Of a stretch of 9,997 nucleotides of DNA, positions 1 through 6,159 are shown piece after piece. Source of the stretch: Micavibrio sp. GTDB lineage: Bacteria > Pseudomonadota > Alphaproteobacteria > Micavibrionales > Micavibrionaceae. Both the position numbers and the translations under genes were made by a program. The stretch covers positions 1 through 9,997 of the forward strand of contig JAMONE010000132.1 of assembly GCA_027066695.1 (NCBI GenBank), given 5' to 3'. The notes under the pieces are model-generated. The model did not search any database. It was not told where the DNA came from and saw only the letters and a list, made by a program, of their open reading frames with translations. Position 1 is the stretch's first letter; every line of letters starts with the position of its first letter.

Positions 1-1784
1 GTTTCAGGGTTTCCGTCATGTAGAAAATCCATCTCTAAATCCATGATAACTTCGCCGTTCCATGAAATCTTCGCACGACCCGAATCGGTATATGTTCCGA
101 TTACCGTTGCTTCTACGCCGCGCTTTGCAAAGAATGCTATCATTTTTTCGGTGTTTTCAGGCGGCACAGCAAAGGTCATGCGCTCTTGGCTTTCGGAAAT
201 CCATATTTCCCAAGGCGATAGGCCATGATATTTTAATGGCACTTTCTCAAGCTCTAAGTGAAAGCCACCCGAGCCTTCCGCCATTTCACCAACCGAAGAG
301 GACAGACCGCCAGCTCCGTTATCGGTAATTGCGCTATACCAGCCAAAGTCGCGGATTTCCTTGATAATAGCATCCGACATTTTCTTTTGCGTGATAGGAT
401 CGCCAATTTGAACGGCTGTTGCGGGTGAGCCTTCATCTAGTGCAACAGAGGAGAAAGTTGCGCCGTGAATGCCGTCTGCGCCAACTCTTCCACCAGCTAC
501 TACGATTTTATCGCCAGCTCTAGCGCATTTTTCATGACCAGCCTTGCCGTTAATTACACGCGGAATTAGTCCGATTGTTCCCACGAATACCAGTGGCTTG
601 CCTGCGAATCTATCATCGAAATATACAAAGCCCGAAGGCGTAGGTATGCCAGAGCAATTCCCGCCTGCTTCCACGCCAGCAATAACGCCGTTCATAATAT
701 TTGAAGGCGGCAGTAGCGCATCTGTGCATGATTTATCACGGAAGTAATTAGGCTTTGAACGCGGATCAGCCAAACAAAAGCCATAGCGATTAATTACAGG
801 CTTCGCGCCCATGCCAAAGCCCATGCAATCGCGGTTAACCCCGACAATTCCAGTGATAGACCCGCCAAATGGATCAAGCGCGGAAGGGGAGTTGTGCGTT
901 TCGACTTTATCAGTAATCAAGTGGTCTTCATCAAATATAATCCCGCCCGCATTATCGGAGAATACAGATACGCATATGTCATCATCTCCACGTGAGGCAC
1001 GAATTTCTTTGGTTGCGCGCTGTATGTAATGCTTGTAAAGCCCTTTGGCTATGTCATCGATTGGGGATGCGAATATTGTGTGCTTACAATGCTCTGACCA
1101 TGTTTGCGCCAATGTTTCAATCTCTATATCCGTAGCGGCGCGTCCTTCTTTTTCGAAATACGCTTGTATGGCTTTTAGATAGGGTAGTGATAAACCTAAT
1201 GGGCCGCGTTTACTGCCGTCTTTATTGGCTATGCCGTATTTTCCAAGGTTTTCTAATTCAGAATCAGGAATATCAAGATTAACATTATCCGCAACCGCGT
1301 CATTATCGCCTAAAGATACTTTGGGGATAACTGCGTCCATACCGCCATCGCGTTTATACTCGTCTTGGCTTTTGATGGATATGCGCTGGATTAGCTTATT
1401 TGAAATTACCGTGGCTAGCTTTTCGATAACCTCAAGGCTTGCATCTGTTTTTATCAAATATAAGCGCGAAGAATAGCAAGCATCCTTGCTGCCCGTGGCT
1501 AGCTCTAACAGTTCCGAAGTTGTGTTTCCTACATTATCTGTAACACCTGGCATAAAGCCTATTTCAAGCGCCCAATCAAAATCAGAAGGTGTTTCGTTGA
1601 TTTTTTGTGTAACAGGATTTGCTAAACTTTGCGCAAATATGTCTTTTCGAGCATCCGCACCTTGTGATGAATAAACATCCACAGCGCGAACGCAGGCACA
1701 AACCCCCATTGTTTCAAGGGTTTTTGCTATATGATGCGCCCGACCATCATCTTTATGGGCTAGAATTTCTATTCGAGTGTGCAT
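1..1784 (-). CDS. purL: Phosphoribosylformylglycinamidine synthase, PurL type with PurS-like N-terminal region (3' end outside window)
   Basis: This gene encodes the synthetase that converts FGAR, ATP and glutamine-derived ammonia to FGAM in cytosolic de novo purine synthesis. The reverse strand is open for 594 codons from the ATG at 1784 to the window edge, so the C-terminus is missing. Recognisable blocks are WSEHCKHTIF (residues 229-238), the nucleotide/Mg motif KVETHNSPSALDPFGG (293-308), GADGIHGATFSS (435-446), QIGDPITQKK (459-468), DNGAGGLSSSVGEMA (488-502) and SESQERM (530-536). About 200 residues precede SEHC, far more than in the usual ~735-residue alphaproteobacterial PurL. Residues 2-35 and 104-140 look like two PurS-like beta-alpha-beta segments, which suggests fused PurS function (inference). 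Whether a glutaminase domain follows cannot be seen. ETHN is followed by S rather than the usual H, possibly normal for this subgroup. No good Shine-Dalgarno precedes the ATG, but an in-frame TAA lies upstream (minus strand, 1811-1809) with no better start between. Confidence 0.9.
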   Translation of the reverse strand, partial: MHTRIEILAHKDDGRAHHIAKTLETMGVCACVRAVDVYSSQGADARKDIFAQSLANPVTQKINETPSDFDWALEIGFMPGVTDNVGNTTSELLELATGSKDACYSSRLYLIKTDASLEVIEKLATVISNKLIQRISIKSQDEYKRDGGMDAVIPKVSLGDNDAVADNVNLDIPDSELENLGKYGIANKDGSKRGPLGLSLPYLKAIQAYFEKEGRAATDIEIETLAQTWSEHCKHTIFASPIDDIAKGLYKHYIQRATKEIRASRGDDDICVSVFSDNAGGIIFDEDHLITDKVETHNSPSALDPFGGSITGIVGVNRDCMGFGMGAKPVINRYGFCLADPRSKPNYFRDKSCTDALLPPSNIMNGVIAGVEAGGNCSGIPTPSGFVYFDDRFAGKPLVFVGTIGLIPRVINGKAGHEKCARAGDKIVVAGGRVGADGIHGATFSSVALDEGSPATAVQIGDPITQKKMSDAIIKEIRDFGWYSAITDNGAGGLSSSVGEMAEGSGGFHLELEKVPLKYHGLSPWEIWISESQERMTFAVPPENTEKMIAFFAKRGVEATVIGTYTDSGRAKISWNGEVIMDLEMDFLHDGNPE

Positions 1785-1802
1785 ATAATTATCAAGTAAC
1801 TG

Positions 1803-1830
1803 TTGATCTTAATTCTTGCGCAGATTAAAT
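1803..1830 (+). promoter_or_regulatory. Possible weak promoter for nuoG, overlapping the purL promoter
   Basis: On the plus strand TTGATC (1803-1808) and TTAAAT (1825-1830) are 16 bases apart, each matching the sigma70 consensus at 4 of 6 positions. The -10 shares the ATTAAAT core (1824-1830) with the purL -10 on the other strand, so the two would compete for polymerase if both are real. Some promoter is expected here because nuoG is the first plus-strand gene, but this candidate is weak and AT-rich DNA yields such matches by chance. Confidence 0.2.
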
Positions 1831-1852
1831 AGTAGTCGGAAGAATTTTTCAA
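1824..1852 (-). promoter_or_regulatory. Predicted sigma70-type promoter for purL
   Basis: On the minus strand TTGAAA (1852-1847) and TTTAAT (1829-1824) are separated by exactly 17 bases. Each hexamer matches the sigma70 consensus at 5 of 6 positions. Transcription would start near 1817, leaving a leader of about 33 bases before the purL ATG at 1784. No PurR-like operator or riboswitch fold is evident in so short a leader. The call is sequence-based only. Confidence 0.5.
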
Positions 1853-1888
1853 TACTCTAATTGCCTAAACTTGCGGAAATAAAAATAA

Positions 1889-3952
1889 ATGCCTAAAATT
1901 ACTATTAATGACATGGAAATCGAAGTTGAGCAGGGCACTAGTGTGTTGCAAGCAGCAGAGCAGCTAGGCATTGAAATTCCTCGCTTTTGTTACCATGACA
2001 AGCTGTCAGTTCCTGCTAATTGCCGTATGTGTTTGGTGGAAATTGAGGGAGGCCCGCCAAAGCCTGTTGCCTCATGCGCGATGGCTTGTGGTGATGGAAT
2101 GATCGTCCATACCGATTCGGATGTTGTTAAAGATGCGCGTAAAGGCGTTATGGAGATGATGCTTATCAATCATCCGCTTGATTGCCCTGTATGTGATCAA
2201 GGCGGTGAATGTGATTTGCAAGATCAAGCCGTATCTTACGGTTTTGATCGCTCGCGATATTATGAGGATAAGCGCGAGGTTGAGGATAATGACTATGGGC
2301 CTTTAATCGGAACAGTTATGACGCGCTGTATTCATTGTACACGCTGTATTCGTTTTGCCGAGGAAATTGCGGGAACGCCCGTTCTCGGGCAATTTAACCG
2401 CGGTGAAAATGCAAAAGTCGGAACATTTGTTGGCGGCCTTATTGACACCGAGCTATCAGGTAATTTGATTGATGTTTGCCCTGTCGGTGCACTAACATCC
2501 AAGCCATATGCTTTTAAAGCGCGTAGTTGGGAGCTTACCAAGACCGAAACTATCGACGTTAACGATGCGCTTGGCTGTAATATCCGTGTTGATTCGCGCG
2601 GGCGTGAGGTTATGCGAATCCTGCCGCGCTTGAACGAGGATATAAACGAGGAATGGATAGATGATCGGGCGCGTTTTTCTTGCGATGGCTTGGCTAAGGG
2701 GCGCATTGATCGTCCTTATATCCGTGATGAGGATAGCGGCAAGCTGCGTGAGGCTAGTTGGGATGAGGCTATCTCTTGTATCAGCAGGAAATTAAGAGGC
2801 GTTAAGGGTGATGCTATAGCCGCCCTTGCTGGTGATCTTGTTGATGTAGAGGCCATGGTTGCGATGAAAGATTTGCTTGCATCATTAGGCAGTCCCAATA
2901 TGGATTGCCGCACTGACGGATCAGTATTCAGCGCAGAAAATCGCGCCTCCTACCTGTTTAATTCTGGCATAGCGGGCATTGACGAAGCCGATGCAATTTT
3001 ACTGGTCGGCGTTGATCCTCGTCATGAGGCAACAATGATAAATGCTAGAATCCGCAAAAATTGGCTGGAAAAGGGGATTCCTGTATCACTGATAGGTGAG
3101 CCAGTCGATCTGACCTATCCTTATGAGCATGTCGGAACGTCTCCGAAGGATCTCGAGATGCTGGTTAAGCAATATGCGGGCAAGCTTGATGCCAAAAAGC
3201 CAATGATGATTGTTGGGGCAAACGTGTTTACGCGCCCCGATAGCTTGGCTGTTCATGCTCTGCTTCATAAGGCTTGCGAAGATTTAGGCATTGTAAAAGA
3301 CGGCTGGAATGGCTTTAACATTCTTCATGGCGCGGCTTCTCGTGTTGGCGGGCTTGATGTTGGTTTCTTGCCGCAAAATGGTGGAAAAGACTTTGCTGAT
3401 ATTATTGCAGCGACAAAGGAGGGCTCTATCGAGGTATTGTTCCTGCTTGGCGCGGATGAATTTAACGCGCATGTTAATGTCGGCTGGAAAAGCTTTGTTG
3501 TCTATCAAGGCCATCACGGCGATCACGGCGCACAAAGGGCTGACGTTGTTTTGCCATCATGTGCATACACGGAAAAAGATGGTATCTATGTGAATACAGA
3601 AGGTCGCCCTCAACTGGCGCGCCGCGCAGTTAGCTCTGTCGGCGAGGCAAAAGAGGACTGGGCGATTATCCGTAAATTGTCAGAGCATGTGGGAGCATCC
3701 CCGCTGCCTTATAACTCACAATTAGAGCTAAGATCACGCATTCAAAAAGAATGGCCAATTTTCAAGAAAATGGATGAAATTATTCCAGCAAAATGGGCTA
3801 AATACTCCGTTAAAGGTAAGCCTGCAAAGGATGCTTTTGCCCTGCCTGTGCAAAATTATTATTTGAATAATCCGATTTGCCGCGCATCAAAAACCATGGA
3901 AGAATGCTCAAAGGCATTTACCAGACAAAAAGAATTAGAGGATTCTGCATAA
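1889..3952 (+). CDS. nuoG: NADH-quinone oxidoreductase subunit G (complex I 75-kDa subunit)
   Basis: NuoG is the large Fe-S subunit of the complex I peripheral arm and passes electrons from the NuoE/F module toward NuoI. The 687-residue product has an N-terminal ferredoxin fold with [2Fe-2S] cysteines C34, C45, C48 and C63. The His-ligated [4Fe-4S] site (N5) follows with H95, C99, C102 and C108, then the second [4Fe-4S] site (N4) with C147, C150, C153 and C197. From about residue 215 it continues as a degenerate molybdopterin-oxidoreductase-like domain. The extra N7 cysteine set found in E. coli and Thermus NuoG is absent, as in alphaproteobacteria and mitochondria. The ATG at 1889 has only a weak purine stretch (GGAA near 1874) upstream, but it starts the conserved ferredoxin domain directly. 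It is the first gene of this nuo segment; nuoE and nuoF are not upstream. Its TAA overlaps the next ATG by one base. Confidence 0.97.
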   Translation: MPKITINDMEIEVEQGTSVLQAAEQLGIEIPRFCYHDKLSVPANCRMCLVEIEGGPPKPVASCAMACGDGMIVHTDSDVVKDARKGVMEMMLINHPLDCPVCDQGGECDLQDQAVSYGFDRSRYYEDKREVEDNDYGPLIGTVMTRCIHCTRCIRFAEEIAGTPVLGQFNRGENAKVGTFVGGLIDTELSGNLIDVCPVGALTSKPYAFKARSWELTKTETIDVNDALGCNIRVDSRGREVMRILPRLNEDINEEWIDDRARFSCDGLAKGRIDRPYIRDEDSGKLREASWDEAISCISRKLRGVKGDAIAALAGDLVDVEAMVAMKDLLASLGSPNMDCRTDGSVFSAENRASYLFNSGIAGIDEADAILLVGVDPRHEATMINARIRKNWLEKGIPVSLIGEPVDLTYPYEHVGTSPKDLEMLVKQYAGKLDAKKPMMIVGANVFTRPDSLAVHALLHKACEDLGIVKDGWNGFNILHGAASRVGGLDVGFLPQNGGKDFADIIAATKEGSIEVLFLLGADEFNAHVNVGWKSFVVYQGHHGDHGAQRADVVLPSCAYTEKDGIYVNTEGRPQLARRAVSSVGEAKEDWAIIRKLSEHVGASPLPYNSQLELRSRIQKEWPIFKKMDEIIPAKWAKYSVKGKPAKDAFALPVQNYYLNNPICRASKTMEECSKAFTRQKELEDSA

Positions 3953-4359
3953 TGAGCAAAAGAACAACATTAGAGCAAGTGCAAGAGTTTCACGAGACAT
4001 ACGGTCTTTCAGTTTTGGATAAGGCTAGCATTAGCGATGAAAAAACCAATGAGCTGCGCATTAATTTACTCGCCGAAGAACTAGGCGAGCTTAAAGAAGC
4101 ACTGGAGCAGGGCGACATGGTGGAGACGCTTGATGCGTTGATTGATCTGCAATATGTGCTTGATGGAGCGTTTTTGTCCTTTGGCTTGCACGATGTTAAA
4201 AATGCCGCATTTGATGAGGTTCATCGCTCTAATATGAGCAAGCTTGACGCGGATGGTAAGCCAATTAGGCGCGAATCTGACGGTAAAGTCCTTAAAGGCC
4301 CTAATTATTTTAAGCCCGATATGGCACAATTTATCACCAAAAAAGAGGTGGCTGCATAA
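3952..4359 (+). CDS. MazG-like / DR2231-type nucleoside triphosphate pyrophosphohydrolase
   Basis: This is a 135-residue all-alpha NTP pyrophosphohydrolase of the MazG/PRA-PH superfamily. These enzymes hydrolyse (d)NTPs to NMP and pyrophosphate with Mg2+ and act in the cytosol. The metal-binding signature is visible as EELGE (residues 42-46) followed by ETLDALIDLQYV (58-69), with acidic residues E42, E43, E46, E58, D61 and D65. The later EVHRSNMSK (89-97) and KGPNYFKPD (115-123) resemble my recollection of Deinococcus DR2231, a dUTP-preferring member, so a housecleaning role on dUTP or damaged nucleotides is plausible; the substrate is not shown by sequence. The start at 3952 is preferred over an in-frame ATG at 3877: it overlaps the nuoG stop as TAATG and has an AGAGGA Shine-Dalgarno (3937-3942), whereas the longer form would begin deep inside nuoG. 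Translation is probably coupled to nuoG. It is an unusual guest in a nuo operon. Confidence 0.85.
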   Translation: MSKRTTLEQVQEFHETYGLSVLDKASISDEKTNELRINLLAEELGELKEALEQGDMVETLDALIDLQYVLDGAFLSFGLHDVKNAAFDEVHRSNMSKLDADGKPIRRESDGKVLKGPNYFKPDMAQFITKKEVAA

Positions 4360-4493
4360 TGAGTTTAAATATATTGTCAATACTGCGTCATTGCGAGCTG
4401 CCAAAGGCAGTGAAGCAATCTATAATTTTTGGATTGCCGCGTCAGCTACGCTTCCTCGCAATGACAACCGTATGGAAAGCAAAAGGAAGTTAG
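4359..4493 (+). CDS. Possible 44-residue repeat-derived small ORF in frame with nuoH
   Basis: An ATG at 4359 overlaps the stop of the pyrophosphohydrolase gene as TAATG. It has a good Shine-Dalgarno, GAGGTG at 4345-4350. The frame stays open for 44 codons and ends in TAG at 4491-4493, immediately before the nuoH ATG at 4494, in the same reading frame. Most of it is the palindromic repeat at 4387-4465, and its translation (central LRHCELPKAVKQS and LPRQLRFLAMT) looks like ordinary readthrough of such a repeat rather than a known domain. It could be a translational relay carrying ribosomes across the repeat to nuoH, a remnant of an older nuoH start, or chance. I do not propose a protein function. 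Confidence 0.3.
   Translation: MSLNILSILRHCELPKAVKQSIIFGLPRQLRFLAMTTVWKAKGS
4387..4465. repeat. Palindromic interspersed repeat (GTCATTGCGAG...CTCGCAATGAC)
   Basis: Perfect 11-base inverted arms GTCATTGCGAG (4387-4397) and CTCGCAATGAC (4455-4465) enclose further complementary steps: GCAATC (4415-4420) pairs with GATTGC (4432-4437). Each side also has a local hairpin, CTGCC/GGCAG (4398-4410) on the left and GCGT/ACGC (4439-4451) on the right. The result is a branched, cruciform-like fold of about 79 bases. The core CATTGCGAG...GCAATC is familiar from small interspersed palindromic elements scattered through many bacterial genomes, including alphaproteobacteria. It is the only copy seen in this window. 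Copy number elsewhere cannot be judged from here. Confidence 0.8.
4484..4487 (+). promoter_or_regulatory. Shine-Dalgarno that sets the nuoH start
   Basis: AGGA lies within AAGGAAG (4483-4489), six bases before the nuoH ATG at 4494. It sits outside the repeat and inside the end of the small upstream ORF. It supports independent initiation of nuoH at 4494 rather than reliance on the upstream ATG at 4359. Confidence 0.6.
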
Positions 4494-5639
4494 ATGGAAT
4501 TTGCGATTGAATTTATTCTATGGGGATGGGGGTTCTGGTTAGTTAGAACTTGCCTCTATATTTTATTGCTTATTGTTGGCTTATTGCTGGCTGTGGCATA
4601 TATGACCTACGCCGAGCGCAAAATTCTTGGCGCAATGCAAAAACGGCAAGGCCCTATGACGGTTGGGCCTTTGGGATTGTTGCAACCGATTGCCGACGGT
4701 ATTAAGCTGTTTTCCAAGGAAACTATTATCCCAAGCTCTGCGCATCGCGTTGTGTTCCTGCTCGCCCCGATGGTTTTGTTTATGTTGTCATTAATTGCAT
4801 GGGTGGTTATTCCCTTTGATAAGGGCTGGGTTTTGGCCAATCTTAATGTCGGGATTTTGTATTTATTCGCTATTTCATCTATGGGCGTATATGGCGTTGT
4901 TATGGCTGGCTGGGCTTCTAACTCGCGCTATGCTTTTCTTGGCGGGATGCGCTCTGCTGCACAAATGATCTCGTACGAAGTATCTATGGGGCTTATAATC
5001 GTGTGTGTATTACTTGTCACTGGCTCGCTTAATTTACAGGAAATCGTCTTGGCAGAGCGTCCTTTTTGGGTGCAAATATTGCTATTTCCGATGTTCATAG
5101 TGTTTTTGATCTCTATATTGGCGGAAACGAATCGTACGCCGTTTGACTTGCCCGAAGGCGAATCAGAGATTACGGGTGGCTTTATGGTGGAGTATTCCGC
5201 CATGACATATGCTCTATTCTTCCTAGGTGAATACGCCAATATGTTTTTAATGAGCGCAATGACGGTTATTTTATTCCTTGGCGGTTGGCTTCCTCCGTTT
5301 GGAATTGCTGCGTTGGATTTTGTTCCGGGAATTGTGTGGTTCGCGCTTAAAACTGCGATGATATTATTCTTCTTTATCTGGTCAAGAGCAACGCTGCCGC
5401 GCTTTCGCTATGATCAGCTAATGCGTTTAGGCTGGAAAGTGTTTTTGCCGCTAACCCTTGTTTGGGTTGTGCTTATGGCTGGAATATTGATGAGTGCAAA
5501 TGCTTTACCAGGGCAGGTTACACATGTTAATCCAGTAAAAGACGTTGTAGAAGTCGTGGAAGAAGTTATTGAAATAATTGAAGAAAATGTCGAAGAAGTA
5601 ATTGAGATAATTGAAAATAGCGGCGAGGAAATAGAATAA
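4494..5639 (+). CDS. nuoH: NADH-quinone oxidoreductase subunit H with acidic C-terminal extension
   Basis: NuoH (ND1) is the inner-membrane subunit that forms much of the quinone chamber and links the peripheral arm to the proton-pumping arm. The 381-residue product is strongly hydrophobic with about eight membrane segments. It carries the conserved AERK (40-43), RQGP (51-54) and the acidic loop ETNRTPFDLPEGESE (211-225) facing NuoB/D/I, then EY at 233-234. The usual family end comes near residue 335. Here about 44 extra residues follow, dominated by Glu, Val and Ile and containing a near-perfect tandem duplication, EEVIEIIEENV (356-366) and EEVIEIIENSG (367-377). The start at 4494 has AAGGAAG at 4483-4489 and gives the expected N-terminus. 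The stop is two bases before nuoI, whose Shine-Dalgarno GAGGAA (5625-5630) lies inside the acidic tail. The tail is not required for the identification, and its role is unknown. Confidence 0.97.
   Translation: MEFAIEFILWGWGFWLVRTCLYILLLIVGLLLAVAYMTYAERKILGAMQKRQGPMTVGPLGLLQPIADGIKLFSKETIIPSSAHRVVFLLAPMVLFMLSLIAWVVIPFDKGWVLANLNVGILYLFAISSMGVYGVVMAGWASNSRYAFLGGMRSAAQMISYEVSMGLIIVCVLLVTGSLNLQEIVLAERPFWVQILLFPMFIVFLISILAETNRTPFDLPEGESEITGGFMVEYSAMTYALFFLGEYANMFLMSAMTVILFLGGWLPPFGIAALDFVPGIVWFALKTAMILFFFIWSRATLPRFRYDQLMRLGWKVFLPLTLVWVVLMAGILMSANALPGQVTHVNPVKDVVEVVEEVIEIIEENVEEVIEIIENSGEEIE
5559..5624 (+). repeat. Tandem 33-base duplication encoding the acidic NuoH tail
   Basis: Two adjacent in-frame 33-base units (5559-5591 and 5592-5624) encode EEVIEIIEENV and EEVIEIIENSG. 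The preceding DVVEVV (5541-5558) may be a decayed third unit. The copies differ at several third positions (GTT/GTA, GAA/GAG), so the duplication is not very recent or has been kept at the protein level while drifting silently. Confidence 0.75.
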
Positions 5640-5641
5640 CT

Positions 5642-6124
5642 ATGAATAAATTTGTGCGATCATTCTTTTTGGTTGAAATAGTTAAGGGCTTTTGCCTCAC
5701 CCTTAAATATATGTTCTTTGTGCCAAAAGTTACAATTAACTACCCCTATGAAAAAGGGCCAATATCACCGCGTTTCCGCGGGGAACATGCGTTGCGTCGC
5801 TATCCAGATGGGAGCGAGCGTTGTATCGCGTGTAAGCTGTGCGAGGCGGTATGTCCTGCTTTGGCTATTACTATTGAAGCTGAGGAGCAAGAAGACGGCT
5901 CTCGGCGTACTACAAAATACGATATTGATATGACCAAATGTATTTATTGTGGCCTATGTCAGGAAGCTTGCCCCGTTGATGCAATCGTTGAAGGGCCTAA
6001 TTTCGAATACGCCACCGAAACCCGCGAAGAGCTTTACTATAACAAGGAAAAACTGCTTGATAATGGTGATCGTTGGGAAGCTCAATTAGCGGCGAATATT
6101 GTTGCTGATGCTAGGTATCGTTAG
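5642..6124 (+). CDS. nuoI: NADH-quinone oxidoreductase subunit I (8Fe ferredoxin-type subunit)
   Basis: NuoI (TYKY/NDUFS8 homologue) carries clusters N6a and N6b, which relay electrons from NuoG to NuoB near the quinone site. The 160-residue length is standard for alphaproteobacteria. Two CxxCxxCxxxCP motifs are intact: C61, C64, C67, C71 (CIACKLCEAVCP) and C100, C103, C106, C110 (CIYCGLCQEACP). The segment before them, with KGPISPRFRGEHALRRYP at 38-55, is nearly identical in style to the mitochondrial protein. The N-terminal ~27 residues form the amphipathic helix that rests on the membrane. The start at 5642 lies two bases after the nuoH stop with GAGGAA at 5625-5630. It is the last plus-strand gene before an antisense pair interrupts the nuo order; no clear rho-independent terminator follows it. 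Confidence 0.97.
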   Translation: MNKFVRSFFLVEIVKGFCLTLKYMFFVPKVTINYPYEKGPISPRFRGEHALRRYPDGSERCIACKLCEAVCPALAITIEAEEQEDGSRRTTKYDIDMTKCIYCGLCQEACPVDAIVEGPNFEYATETREELYYNKEKLLDNGDRWEAQLAANIVADARYR

Positions 6125-6159
6125 TGGTGTGTAATGCTGTTTAGTCTAGTGGTGTATAA
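6122..6159. repeat. Short direct repeat at the nuoI / unknown-gene convergent junction
   Basis: TAGTGGTGTGTAA (6122-6134, beginning with the nuoI stop codon) and TAGTGGTGTATAA (6147-6159, within the end of the minus-strand gene) match at 12 of 13 positions, 25 bases apart. This may be a local duplication or a scar of the rearrangement that placed minus-strand genes here. It contains no hairpin able to act as a terminator. Confidence 0.4.

Noticed and set aside
544..1674. Several plus-strand frames of 60-83 codons opposite purL
   Set aside because: They are shadows of the continuous 594-codon purL frame, which carries all expected FGAM synthetase motifs.
2332..2706. 124-codon minus-strand frame opposite nuoG
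   Set aside because: Shadow of nuoG; no recognisable domain or ribosome site, and it covers conserved cluster-binding sequence of nuoG.
3877..3951. Longer start (ATG at 3877) for the pyrophosphohydrolase gene
   Set aside because: It would add 25 residues read entirely inside nuoG in another frame; the ATG at 3952 has stop-start overlap, a Shine-Dalgarno and begins near the family's usual N-terminus.
4244..4510. 88-codon plus-strand frame running out of the pyrophosphohydrolase gene through the repeat into nuoH
   Set aside because: Its first half overlaps a clear gene out of frame, it has no start signals, and the rest is alternative-frame translation of the palindromic repeat.
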